Part shown: positions 25,339-33,408 of the stretch, in pieces
Numbering within the stretch: position 1 is the first letter of the stretch
Layout of the letters: the number at the start of each line of letters is the position of its first letter
Source of the DNA: an uncultured Desulfovibrionaceae bacterium
GTDB lineage: Bacteria; Desulfobacterota; Desulfovibrionia; Desulfovibrionales; Desulfovibrionaceae
Assembly: GCA_949741925.1 (NCBI GenBank)
Contig: CATJOY010000020.1
Span: 1 to 35,925 of the forward strand
Direction: 5' to 3'
DNA: 35,925 bases
The notes under the pieces: model-generated
Database searches by the model: none
Told to the model about the DNA's origin: nothing
Seen by the model: the letters and a program-made list of their open reading frames with translations, nothing else
Program-made: the position numbers and the translations under genes

Positions 25339-25914
25339 TTATGCCTCCGTGCCGCTCTTTTCCTCGGGCTGCCCGGTAGAGAGGGGAAAACGCTCTCTCC
25401 GCTCTTCCAATCGAGCAACCTTTTCCCGTAGTTTCCCGTTCTCGCGCAAAAGTTCTTCTTTCTCTCGGTAAAGTGCTTCCTTCTCTCTGTGAAGTGTGCG
25501 GTTTTCCACCGTTAGCTGGCGACGTTCTTCTCTTTCCAGATTCAGCTCTTTTACCAGTCTGACATTCGTGAACGGCAACGCTTGAAGGCCGGTATCAGCC
25601 GCGCTTGTATCTGTGCCGGTCGCTGCATCAGGCATAGAGCCCGGCCGCATAGCCCCACGGCCGAAAAAAAGCCAGTCAGCGGAAACACCGTACTGTTCAG
25701 AGAGTTTTTCTATCCACCCCGAAGGGATTTGCCCCCGTTTCCGAGCAGCCGTAACGGACTGAGGAAGGATATCCAAAACCCGCGCAAGCGCTGAATCGGT
25801 TTTTACTCCAGCACAAGCTAAAATACGTACCCAACGTTCTCTGAATTTTTCGTTATTTTCCACGCCCAACCCCGAAACAACCTTGATAATGCCCGATCCT
25901 GGAGAGCTCGTCAT
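25339..25914 (-). CDS. CI-like HTH transcriptional repressor with coiled-coil tail
   Basis: This product has up to 191 residues. The N-terminal part (FRERWVRILACAGVKTDSAL, then SVTAARKRGQIPSGWIEKL and YGVSADWLFFG) matches the Bac_CI_repr helix-turn-helix domain common in Desulfovibrio-type genomes and phages. Instead of a LexA-like peptidase domain it has a short linker and a long heptad-rich coiled coil (about residues 115-175), which probably makes it a dimer that is not RecA-cleavable. The ATG at 25914 and the in-frame GTG at 25863 are both possible; neither has a strong RBS, and the HTH family usually starts near the latter. A perfect inverted repeat at 25958-25986 upstream is a likely operator. 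It may be a domesticated phage repressor. Confidence 0.82.
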   Translation of the reverse strand: MTSSPGSGIIKVVSGLGVENNEKFRERWVRILACAGVKTDSALARVLDILPQSVTAARKRGQIPSGWIEKLSEQYGVSADWLFFGRGAMRPGSMPDAATGTDTSAADTGLQALPFTNVRLVKELNLEREERRQLTVENRTLHREKEALYREKEELLRENGKLREKVARLEERRERFPLSTGQPEEKSGTEA

Positions 25915-25957
25915 TTCGGCGCAATGGAAAAATGGAAAAATTCACCCCGAAATACGC

Positions 25958-25986
25958 TTTTTAGCTTGATCTATTTAAGCTAAAAA
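25958..25986. promoter_or_regulatory. Inverted-repeat operator upstream of the CI-like repressor
   Basis: TTTTTAGCTT (25958-25967) and AAGCTAAAAA (25977-25986) are perfect 10-bp arms separated by nine bases. They lie 44 bases upstream of the repressor ATG in the region shared with the divergent gene at 26285. The symmetry and spacing fit a dimeric HTH protein, so autoregulation is likely. Confidence 0.65.
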
Positions 25987-26284
25987 TATAAAACTTCTTT
26001 GCGGGCACGTGTTCAGTCTACCTCAGTTCCACTTTATCCGGCCCGCCCCATTAAATCAACGCCTGGAGGAACGCGGCGTTTGGACGGGAAGCAGGCTCTA
26101 GAGCAACTCTTCTTGGTAACGAGGCAATCCCGTTTTCGGGCCTCCCGGCATCCGGCGGCACAGCCTCTGCGCGAGGCCGCGAAAACGCCGGAATGAGAGG
26201 AGGCAAGAGGTTTGCCGATCGGCTCCCCAAGAGTCCATATAAAGGCTGCCCGGTAGCCGCCACAACGCAATCAATGGAGTTCCC

Positions 26285-26707
26285 ATGACAAAACCCGACA
26301 ATCTACCTATCGCGCATTCCCAACCAGCAGACCTGACCGCCGTAGCCGCCCTGCTTACCGAAGCGGCGCACGGTTTGCTCACCTTGAGCAAGCCGCCGGA
26401 AGTAAAAGACGAACTCGAAAAGGAAACGGCTCCCAAGGATGCAATCCGTTGCTACCGTTTTCCGCCCTTGGCAATCCGTTGTGAACGGGAGCTTTTTGAA
26501 GAACAAGGGGCGAAAAATCTGCAGGAAGTATTATTCAACGCTTCTTCTTCGCTCAAGGCTTTTACTGCTCTATTGGAAAAGATAGATGCCGAAGCCAAAC
26601 TGGAGGGCGTTGTTGCTCACATTCTCGCGCGCGAGTTACGGCGCGTGGAAGATCTCCTTTTCAGACTTGAGGACGCCTACAGCAGCGTAGAACCAGTGGA
26701 AGCCTGA
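26285..26707 (+). CDS. Hypothetical helical protein divergent from the CI-like repressor
   Basis: This 140-residue protein is not recognised. It is Ala/Leu/Glu-rich and largely helical, with a pair of similar segments (CYRFPPLAIRCERELFEEQG in the middle) and a C-terminal helix LARELRRVEDLLFRLEDAYS. No signal peptide or membrane span is visible. TGGAG precedes the ATG at good spacing, and a strong terminator follows 14 bases after the stop, so it is probably a real single-gene unit. It is divergent from the repressor across about 370 bases holding the putative operator, so it could be a target of that repressor. Confidence 0.72.
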   Translation: MTKPDNLPIAHSQPADLTAVAALLTEAAHGLLTLSKPPEVKDELEKETAPKDAIRCYRFPPLAIRCERELFEEQGAKNLQEVLFNASSSLKAFTALLEKIDAEAKLEGVVAHILARELRRVEDLLFRLEDAYSSVEPVEA

Positions 26708-26720
26708 GGAGCAAACAACA

Positions 26721-26766
26721 AGCAACAGCCCTTGACAATCCCGGTTGCCAAGGGCTGTTGCTTTTC
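26721..26766 (+). terminator. Intrinsic terminator after the 26285-26707 gene
   Basis: AGCAACAGCCCTTG (26721-26734) pairs perfectly with CAAGGGCTGTTGCT (26749-26762), followed by a T-rich stretch. The 14-bp stem is one of the strongest in the window. Confidence 0.93.
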
Positions 26767-26914
26767 TCTTTTCCCGGCTTCCCCCTTTTTATACTTCCAC
26801 AACCGCGGAACTTCCTGAAAAATTCAAAACAGGAAAGGCGAAAGCCGCCATACTCTGCCGCGGCCGTGATTCTCACAGGGGAGAGACAGCCGAATGTTCC
26901 CCAAAGGAGGAAGC

Positions 26915-27289
26915 ATGAACTATTACGTAGCGCGAAACGAACAAGGCCCCTTTATCTCTCTGAACCCCGATCTGACCGTGAGGCCCGCTCCGGAAAAAGG
27001 CCTGGAAGTGCAGGTAGCCCCGGATAAGGTCGAGGCCCTGGCGCTTCTCTACTGCCTCGGCCTTGATTCCCCGTTCGGAGCCGGCGATACGGTGTACATA
27101 GTTGAATTGCAAAAAGACGAAGGCTACGACAGCGCGTTTCTGCAACGGTATATCTGGCGTCCTCACCCGGATCAACATGCCTATAAGGCCATGCTGGAGC
27201 CTACCGGGCCGGGCGTTCCGGGTGAAGTTGATCTCAGAATGGACGCCATGTCCGAAAAAGAGTTCCTGCACTTTAAGCCCTTGGAATAG
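26915..27289 (+). CDS. Hypothetical protein, unknown function
   Basis: This 124-residue protein is not recognised. It opens MNYYVARNEQGPFISLNPDL, contains a mixed alpha/beta pattern (VEALALLYCLGLDS, then GDTVYIVELQKDEG) and ends EKEFLHFKPLE. No signal peptide or membrane segment is seen. AAAGGAGG at ideal spacing before the ATG at 26915 makes translation likely; the in-frame start at 26894 is not used because the RBS would lie inside it. It stands alone between two terminators. Confidence 0.72.
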   Translation: MNYYVARNEQGPFISLNPDLTVRPAPEKGLEVQVAPDKVEALALLYCLGLDSPFGAGDTVYIVELQKDEGYDSAFLQRYIWRPHPDQHAYKAMLEPTGPGVPGEVDLRMDAMSEKEFLHFKPLE

Positions 27290-27443
27290 CTTACAACAAG
27301 GCGGGTCTCTTCAGCCTTCGGCCGTGCCGAGAGGCGCTTTACTCTCTCTGATCCTTCCTGCGGAGTTCCCAGAGGCCGGGCAGCCCACAAGGCTCCCGGC
27401 AAGACCTCAGGACCGCCCGCCGTATCGCGTTTCAGATGCAAAC

Positions 27444-27472
27444 AGCCGCCGTTTCACAGAGAAACAGCGGCT
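27444..27472. terminator. Hairpin between convergent genes (26915 gene and epimerase)
   Basis: AGCCGC...GTTTC pairs with GAAAC...GCGGCT around an ACA loop, with one mismatch or bulge in the stem. It sits between the stop codons of two convergent genes and could terminate both. Only a short T/A-rich stretch follows. Confidence 0.55.
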
Positions 27473-27496
27473 ATTCTAACACCGGCCAGACAATGC

Positions 27497-28522
27497 TCAA
27501 AGGGTGGCAGCGTACCAATCCCCGGCTCGGGCCAACCCGGCCCGGACATCATACAGCGGAACGTACCCAAGAAGCGCTTGCGCCTTGCCGATATCCGCCA
27601 AGGAGTGGCGAACATCCCCAGCCCGGAAATCCCGGTACAGCGGCTCAACGGCCGCGGCTTCCGGACGATGCCGGGCCGCTTCGCCACGGATCAAAAAGAA
27701 AAGCTCGTTTAACGTGGTGCGCTGCCCCACGGCAACGTTGTACACCTGATCAAGGGCGGTGTCGTTTTCAGTTGTCGCCGCTAAAATGTTCGCCTGTATG
27801 CAGTTATCAATATAGCAGAAATCCCGGGAGGTTTCCCCATCGCCGTTGATATAGGGGCTTTTCCCTTGAAGGACGCTGGAAAACCACAACGGAATTACCG
27901 CGGCATAGGCCCCGCTCGGGTCCTGGCGCTGCCCAAAAATATTGAAATAGCGCAGGCCGATGGTTTTAAAGCCGTAACAGCCTGCAAAAACCCGGGCATA
28001 CAATTCGTTGACATATTTGGTCACCGCATAGGGCGAGAGAGGCTTGCCGATACGCTCTTCAATCTTGGGCAGATTCGGCTCATCCCCGTAAGTAGAGCTT
28101 GAAGCGGCGTACACAAAACGACGTACCCCGGCATCTCTGGCAGCCACCAGCATATTGAGAAAGCCATCCACATTGTTTTGGTTGGTCCTGATCGGATCTT
28201 CCAAAGAACGCGGCACCGAGCCAAGCGCCGCCTCGTGCAACACGAAATCCACATCCCGGCAGGCTTCGCGGCAGGTTTCAAGGTTGCGGATATCACCTTC
28301 AATAAAACGGAACCCGCTCCAGGCTTCATCCCCGACGCGGGAACGCACCAGATCCAGGTTGTGGCGGTAGCCTGTGGAAAAGTTATCCAACCCGATGACG
28401 CGCTGGCCATTGCCCAACAACGCCTCCAACAGATTGGAGCCGATAAACCCGGCAACACCGGTAACCAGCCAGGTTCCCGGCTTATGGCGCAGCGTTTCCA
28501 GAATTTGTGTATATGCGTTCAT
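27497..28522 (-). CDS. UDP-sugar 4-epimerase (WbpP/TviC-like, NAD-dependent SDR)
   Basis: This 341-residue extended short-chain dehydrogenase has the NAD-binding GVAGFIG (22-28), LDNFSTG (45-51), the catalytic SSS (141-143) and YAVTK (165-169), and the late segments [15 protein letters not shown] and [13 protein letters not shown]. The SSS with [11 protein letters not shown] resembles UDP-N-acetylglucosamine 4-epimerases such as WbpP/TviC, which supply UDP-GalNAc for surface polysaccharide. Substrate preference is inference. AGGAG precedes the ATG at 28522; the longer frame to 28651 lacks support. No other polysaccharide genes are in the window. Confidence 0.93.
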   Translation of the reverse strand: MNAYTQILETLRHKPGTWLVTGVAGFIGSNLLEALLGNGQRVIGLDNFSTGYRHNLDLVRSRVGDEAWSGFRFIEGDIRNLETCREACRDVDFVLHEAALGSVPRSLEDPIRTNQNNVDGFLNMLVAARDAGVRRFVYAASSSTYGDEPNLPKIEERIGKPLSPYAVTKYVNELYARVFAGCYGFKTIGLRYFNIFGQRQDPSGAYAAVIPLWFSSVLQGKSPYINGDGETSRDFCYIDNCIQANILAATTENDTALDQVYNVAVGQRTTLNELFFLIRGEAARHRPEAAAVEPLYRDFRAGDVRHSLADIGKAQALLGYVPLYDVRAGLARAGDWYAATL

Positions 28523-28852
28523 GGCGTCTCCTATCGAGCCGCCGTCGCGGCGGTCTGTAGTAGGCTCCTCTACACCGCCCGCCTGCATCTGTAAAACAGG
28601 AAAGGCGCAGAATGGGGGGAATGGGGAATTGAAAAAAGAATGGAGAATCACCCTCCGTAGCTGAGAGCTGTTTCCTCATACATTGCATCCTCACCACGGC
28701 AAATGTATCCCTTGGCAAGAACGCCGGAAAAAGACGGCTTGAGAAACGAAGCCCAAAGGGAACAATGTATCGGCTCGCTACAACTAGGGATTCTTTTTTG
28801 CGCTATCCTGATCATCCTTGCGTTCCGGCAAACTGCAGGAGAACGAAGGGCC

Positions 28853-28933
28853 TCAACCAAAACTCCGGGGCATAATCCGACGGAGCAGAAAATAAGCTAC
28901 AAGGATACCGCCTAAAAGAAGAATTTCTTTCAT
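28853..28933 (-). CDS. Possible 26-residue single-span membrane peptide
   Basis: Reading the minus strand from the ATG at 28933 gives a 26-residue peptide. It begins MKEILLLGGILVAYFLLRRI and ends MPRSFG before TGA. It is one hydrophobic helix with a basic border, and GGAGAAAGTGGT directly before the ATG is a good ribosome-binding site. Such short one-span peptides occur in many bacteria. It could be a real small membrane protein or a leftover of a longer gene, since it lies between the epimerase gene and a pseudogene fragment. The reading frame is short enough to occur by chance. Confidence 0.45.
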   Translation of the reverse strand: MKEILLLGGILVAYFLLRRIMPRSFG

Positions 28934-28974
28934 ACCACTTTCTCCGGAAACAACAGGCCACACCGGCTCTCATA

Positions 28975-29230
28975 CTCTAAAAATACAACCAATATCGCGC
29001 AGCTCTCCTGCCCTACTGCCTTTTCCCTCGGGCCGGCAGCCGGAAAGATCGGTAACGCCGGGAAAATACAAGGCCTTACACTTGAGGCAGGGAGCGGCGA
29101 GCCATTCGTTCCCCAACCCGCTGAGGTTAGCGCCGAAATCCAGGCCGTTGCGCTCATGCAGGCGCCAAACGGAGCGTTTCTCTATAAGGCCTTTGCCCGC
29201 TTTTTCATCTTCCATGCCAGGAATACCCAT
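28975..29230 (-). pseudogene. Decayed fragment of a DUF1116 (YlbE/AllG-like) gene
   Basis: The minus-strand frame contains NGLDFGANLSGLGNEWLAAP followed by CLKCKALYFPG. This aligns with NGVDFGINVSGLGNEWFTAP-CLKPKALYFPG of the intact DUF1116 gene at 31990-33408. The DNA is also similar: for example GAGGCAGGGAGCGG and TCGTTCCCCAACCCGCTGA occur in both. Similarity fades on both sides, and only about 85 of 472 codons remain. It is therefore a remnant of a second copy, placed right after the radical SAM gene. Confidence 0.8.
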
Positions 29231-29275
29231 ACGGAGTTGCGCGGAACCATGGTAGGGGGAACATTCCAAGGAATT

Positions 29276-30205
29276 TCAACAACAGTTCCGGCAAATTTCG
29301 ATATTATCGAACTTTTCCGCGTAATATTCGTAAATCAACCCTTTAAAATACTTTGAGTTCCAGACTTCAGCAATAGAGGTTTTGGCAACATTCCCCACAA
29401 CCACGCTTTGCCGCCAATCATGGCAGCAGAGAATCATATCCCCGTTTTCTACAATATAGGCCTGTTTCAGAAAAAGATCACAGGTGCGTTTGAGGGAATT
29501 CTCGCTGTTAACCGGTCGGATGCCTGAAGTGACTTCTTCCCCGGCGCGGTTATCCAAATGGTGGATGCTGAATTTCACATCCCTTGCAGCCCAATAGGCC
29601 TTGGCCTTTTCCATTTCCGGCTCCACCAGCCTGGTTTTGAGGGTGGTGATGACCACCTTAGGCCGCTTACGGCCCAAAAGCTTCTTGTTATTCAAAAACG
29701 TTTCAATATTGGTCATGGTCTGGTCAAAATCCAGCCCCATGGAGGCGCGATAGGTTTCCGGGCTGTAGCCATTGACGCTGATCCAAAGCTGATCCAGACC
29801 GGCGTTTATCAATTGTTTGCCCATGGCATCCGTCAGTAAGGCCGCATTGGTATTGATCTTGGTCTTTACCGGGAAGCGAGCGGCCTTTTTAATAGCTTTA
29901 AGAATAGCCGGCATACGCTTATCCAGCAAAGGCTCATTGGTCAGATAAGGGCTGACCCGACCGACCATGTGCCTGCCGCACTCGGCAATGATTTTATTGA
30001 TCAGCGCATCCTCCATACGGCCATGGGGAATGGCCTCCGGACTCTGGCAGTGGGGACAAAAGATACATTTGGCATTACAGACGGAAAGCGTCTGAAATTG
30101 GACGGCGCGCGGAAAGGAAGGCCGAAAGCGTTTCCCGGTTTTCGCCCAGGTGATAATATTTTTAAGGAAGCTATCGCCCGGTTGGGGCATGAAATAACGG
30201 GCCAT
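29276..30205 (-). CDS. Radical SAM protein with SPASM-like C-terminus
   Basis: This 309-residue protein has the radical SAM cluster motif CNAKCIFC (Cys43, Cys47, Cys50), followed by a TIM-barrel pattern (YLTNEPLLDKRMP; KINTNAALLT; LDQLWISVNGYSPETYRASM). The C-terminal part contains CCHDW and ends ICRNCC, in the manner of a SPASM domain with extra Fe-S ligands. Such proteins modify peptides or sugars, or act as anaerobic sulfatase maturases; no partner peptide is obvious nearby. AAGGAG precedes the ATG at 30205. It ends right after the last cysteines and is followed by the DUF1116 fragment, so loss of a short tail cannot be excluded. Confidence 0.88.
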   Translation of the reverse strand: MARYFMPQPGDSFLKNIITWAKTGKRFRPSFPRAVQFQTLSVCNAKCIFCPHCQSPEAIPHGRMEDALINKIIAECGRHMVGRVSPYLTNEPLLDKRMPAILKAIKKAARFPVKTKINTNAALLTDAMGKQLINAGLDQLWISVNGYSPETYRASMGLDFDQTMTNIETFLNNKKLLGRKRPKVVITTLKTRLVEPEMEKAKAYWAARDVKFSIHHLDNRAGEEVTSGIRPVNSENSLKRTCDLFLKQAYIVENGDMILCCHDWRQSVVVGNVAKTSIAEVWNSKYFKGLIYEYYAEKFDNIEICRNCC

Positions 30206-30294
30206 ACTGTCTCCTTGGTTCGACTCGGCCGAAACCTTCCCTCGTGTAGCACATCCTCAGCCCGTCGGGAAGTCCGGATGCCGCTCCAACAGAA

Positions 30295-30339
30295 GTGGGG
30301 CTCCGCCCCACGCCCCGCCGGGGGTATGATACCCCCGGC
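30295..30339. repeat. Tandem perfect palindromes, GC-rich repeat copy 3
   Basis: GTGGGGC/GCCCCAC (30295-30311) is followed by a perfect 23-bp palindrome of GCCGGGGGTAT and its complement (30317-30339). The layout (GC hairpin, then a GGGG-TATGATA-CCCC dyad) resembles the other intergenic repeats. Partial echoes lie nearby: GGGGGTATGATA (about 30470-30481) and ACGGGGCAGAGCCCCGT (about 30625-30641). The whole 580-base stretch from 30206 to 30784 has no credible gene. Confidence 0.65.
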
Positions 30340-30784
30340 CCCCCCGAATGGGTACGCGTGTGCGGTTGATCCATCGCCGGACCGCGCATTGGTGGAGGGA
30401 GCGGACTCGATGCGCGGCATGTGCCGTTCTTGTCCTTTTTCGGAAGAGGGACTTTGTCTTAGGTTCTGTTGGGGGTATGATACATCGTGGTTTCCTGGAA
30501 GGGGGGGGCGTATAAGGCAGGTGCAATCGCGGTACCGGACATCAGCGCGGCGAGCGCGGGAGCGCGAGCGCAACGCGGGATATGCGCAGAATGCGGCACC
30601 CTTGAGCCAAGGCATGCCCTTGCGGGGTACGGGGCAGAGCCCCGTCCTGATCAATTGGCTTCGACAACTTCTTTCACGCTTCATGTTGCCGTCACCAAAC
30701 GGTAAACAGTCCATAGACTTTGCCGCGCTCCGGATGTATCGTCCCTCCGATTCCACTCCCTGTACTCCAGACCGGCGGCCTGCA

Positions 30785-31741
30785 ATGTATCTTGATGTTA
30801 TCCTGCACGCGGTGGATGGCGTGCTCACCCTGCTGTTGATCGGCATGGTCGGCTACGCGCTGGCCGGTCGGGGTTGGTTCGGCGTGGAAACACAGCGGCT
30901 GTTGCCCCGCCTGACCATGGAAATCACTTTGCCCCCGTATATGTTTTACGTTCAGGCCACCGCGATTTCCAGAAATGAGCTTCTGGATATGGTGTATGCC
31001 GGGCTGCTGCCTTTTACGGCCATGACGCTGACCTATCTTTTCTCCAGGCTTTTGATCCGCCTGCTGCGTATTCCCAAGGGCAAACGAGGTATTACCAGCG
31101 TAGCCTTCACTTGTTCAAACACCATTTACTTGGGCCTGCCCATCAATCTGGCTCTGTTCGGTGAAGCCGCCCTGCCTTATGTCCTGCTCTATTACGCCGT
31201 TAACTCAATGCTGTTCTGGACTATGGGCGTCTACCTGGTGGCCGGGGATTCTGAAGACAGCAAACACGCCCTGCTGAGCCGGGAAACCTTGCGCTCCTTT
31301 ATTTCGCCGCCCATGATGGGGCTTATCGCCGGGGTAATGGCGGTGCTGCTGCATATCCCCCTCCCCCCCTTTCTCCTCAACAGCTCCAAAATGCTCGGCG
31401 GCATCACTATTCCCCTGATTCTGCTCAGCCTGGGCATCACCATGCACGGCATGCGCCTCCGGAATATCCGACCGAACAGAGAACTCATTCTGATTCTTCT
31501 CGGACGTTTTATTTGTAGCCCGCTAATCCTTTTCGGGCTCAGCTTCTTTTTTCCCGTGCCAACGCTGATGCTCCAGGTTTTTATTATTCAATCCTCGCTC
31601 CCGGTCATCACCAATTTGGCGGTGGTCGCCAATTATTACAAGGCCAACGAGGAACTGGGCGCGCTGGCGGTTACCAGCAGCACGCTTCTCTGTCTTTTTA
31701 CCGTTCCGCTTCTCATGATTCTGGTCACCCTGGCCCTCTGA
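30785..31741 (+). CDS. AEC-family transporter (auxin efflux carrier-like permease)
   Basis: This 318-residue inner-membrane protein has about ten hydrophobic segments in two halves. It shows the AEC/malonate-permease features LLLIGMVGYALAGRGWFG at the N-terminus, FTCSNTIYLGLPINLALFGE in the middle and SSLPVITNLAVVANYY in the second half. AEC transporters move organic acids or amino-acid derivatives. A much longer frame runs back to 29969, but that part overlaps repeats and the radical SAM gene. I start at the ATG at 30785, which begins with the first membrane helix, though the RBS is weak. It is convergent with the DUF1116 gene; a role in exporting or importing a ureide-related acid would be speculation. 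Confidence 0.9.
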   Translation: MYLDVILHAVDGVLTLLLIGMVGYALAGRGWFGVETQRLLPRLTMEITLPPYMFYVQATAISRNELLDMVYAGLLPFTAMTLTYLFSRLLIRLLRIPKGKRGITSVAFTCSNTIYLGLPINLALFGEAALPYVLLYYAVNSMLFWTMGVYLVAGDSEDSKHALLSRETLRSFISPPMMGLIAGVMAVLLHIPLPPFLLNSSKMLGGITIPLILLSLGITMHGMRLRNIRPNRELILILLGRFICSPLILFGLSFFFPVPTLMLQVFIIQSSLPVITNLAVVANYYKANEELGALAVTSSTLLCLFTVPLLMILVTLAL

Positions 31742-31908
31742 GCCGAAACAGCTTCGCGGACATTTGAGGCCCCAGGCATACGCAAAGGCATACGGCCCGC
31801 GTTCCCAAGAGTAAGGGCAGGGACACATTGCCCCGGATATGCTGCGGTTTTGCCGGCAAGAGTTGAACAGAAGGTTCAAGGCCATGCCGCTGAAGGAAAG
31901 ATAGAAAG

Positions 31909-31939
31909 CTTCCGGCAGGGGATTCCTCCCGCCGGAAGC
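31909..31939. terminator. Hairpin between convergent AEC and DUF1116 genes
   Basis: GCTTCCGGC (31909-31917) pairs with GCCGGAAGC (31931-31939). On the minus strand it is followed by a T-rich stretch (CTTTCTATCTTTCC), so it probably ends the fdrA-DUF1116 transcript. Confidence 0.6.
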
Positions 31940-31989
31940 CGGACTGTTCTTCCGGCCCGTCTGGACGAACCGGAATTCAGGAAAAGAAA

Positions 31990-33408
31990 CTATAGGTATT
32001 TTTTGGCAAAGGCCTTGAGCGCCTGCACCATAATATCCATGGGCGGGGTCACGATACCCGCGCCCACTTGCCCCACGCCGGGCAGTTTATGGGCCACGCC
32101 GGTGTTGATAACCGGCAGCAGGCCTGTAGCGACCACCTTTCGGATGTCTATACCGGTGTTCACACCGGCAAAATCCACGTTGGGCATGGCGAGATCCGGG
32201 TTAGGACCGTAGGTTATGCGGCCCATGCTCCGGGTGTACTCAAGGGCATCCGCGAGGCCCCCGGCGCCGACAAAGCGGACCACGGCCGGAGCGGCGCCCA
32301 TGGCAAAACCGCCGATGCCGTAGCATTCGACAATAGCGGAATCGCCCATATCCGGGTTGGCCTCATCTTCGGTAAAGCCGGGGAAATACAAAGCCTTGGG
32401 CTTGAGGCAGGGAGCGGTAAACCACTCGTTCCCCAACCCGCTGACGTTGATGCCGAAATCCACGCCGTTGCGGCTCATGCAGGTAATAATGGTGCTGTAG
32501 GGAATATCCCTGGCCGCATCCAGCAGCGCCTTGCCCATGGCCATAGCCAAGTTGAGGAAGAATTGCTCGTTCTTTTTGACCAAGAACTCGACAATGGCCG
32601 GGCCGTTGGGATCATCCTTCAACACTTCGGCAAAGTCGGCACAAATGGCCTTGTAGAAATTCAGGCTGGCGGCCACGTTGCGTTGGTGCATTTCGTCGCC
32701 CATAGCCAGGGATTGGGCCGCAATGTTTTTGAGGTTTAAACCGCCCATGCGGACAAGGGCTTTATCCATGGCCGGCGCAAAAACCTTTTCCAGCCACTTG
32801 AGGCGCTCGATAACCTCAGGACCGTTGGCCCCGAAGCGCATAACCTTGCCGATGCCCTCGTTGATCGTGCAGTAGGCTGTATTGCCGTAGGTTTCGTTGA
32901 CCACCTCCCAAAGGGGCATGGAATAGGAGATCATGCCGGTCATGGGACCAACGCAGCGGTTGGCATGGTTAGGGCCGTAGGTGATCTCGCCGGAGGCCAT
33001 CAAGCGTTCGGCTTCTTCATCGGTTGCGGCCAAGCCTTCATATTTGAGGGCCCCGATATAGGCTCCGCGCATCGGACCGCACATATCTTCCCAACGGACC
33101 GGCGGTCCGGCGTGAAAAATGCTTTTTTTGGTCATGCCGGGAATGCATTCGTGGGCCGGGCGCAGGCGCTTAAGCACAGGCTGGCCCTTACAAATGCGGG
33201 TATAGGCTTCCTTGTTGGCCTTTTGGACCAGGGATTCCCCCTTCTCATCCACCAACTTGGTTTCGATGTTGAACAGAATATCCACCAAATCCGTATCCCC
33301 TTGGGCAGGCGGCCGCCAGTCCAGATGGATAAAGGGCGTGGAAGTTTCTTCAAAGGCGCGGTCAAAAGCATCGACGCCGAGAGCGGCGATATGCAGGGAA
33401 TCAGACAT
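31990..33408 (-). CDS. DUF1116 protein, YlbE/AllG-like (oxamate carbamoyltransferase-associated)
   Basis: This 472-residue cytoplasmic protein matches DUF1116. It has GPPVRWEDMCGPMRGAYIGA, YGPNHANRCVGPMTGMISYS, NGVDFGINVSGLGNEWFTAP and the C-terminal GVAHKLPGVGQVGAGIVTPP. In E. coli the DUF1116 protein YlbE (AllG), FdrA (AllF) and YlbF (AllH) have been reported to form oxamate carbamoyltransferase, which makes carbamoyl phosphate during anaerobic allantoin use. Here it overlaps fdrA by one base (TGATG). No DUF2877 (AllH) or carbamate kinase gene is in the window. It could therefore be part of an incomplete or different carbamoyl-transfer system. A decayed second copy lies at 28975-29230. Confidence 0.88.
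   Translation of the reverse strand: MSDSLHIAALGVDAFDRAFEETSTPFIHLDWRPPAQGDTDLVDILFNIETKLVDEKGESLVQKANKEAYTRICKGQPVLKRLRPAHECIPGMTKKSIFHAGPPVRWEDMCGPMRGAYIGALKYEGLAATDEEAERLMASGEITYGPNHANRCVGPMTGMISYSMPLWEVVNETYGNTAYCTINEGIGKVMRFGANGPEVIERLKWLEKVFAPAMDKALVRMGGLNLKNIAAQSLAMGDEMHQRNVAASLNFYKAICADFAEVLKDDPNGPAIVEFLVKKNEQFFLNLAMAMGKALLDAARDIPYSTIITCMSRNGVDFGINVSGLGNEWFTAPCLKPKALYFPGFTEDEANPDMGDSAIVECYGIGGFAMGAAPAVVRFVGAGGLADALEYTRSMGRITYGPNPDLAMPNVDFAGVNTGIDIRKVVATGLLPVINTGVAHKLPGVGQVGAGIVTPPMDIMVQALKAFAKKYL

Noticed and set aside
29969-30784. N-terminal extension of the AEC-transporter frame
   Set aside because: It overlaps the radical SAM gene and the palindromic repeats and is not protein-like; the first membrane helix starts at the ATG at 30785.
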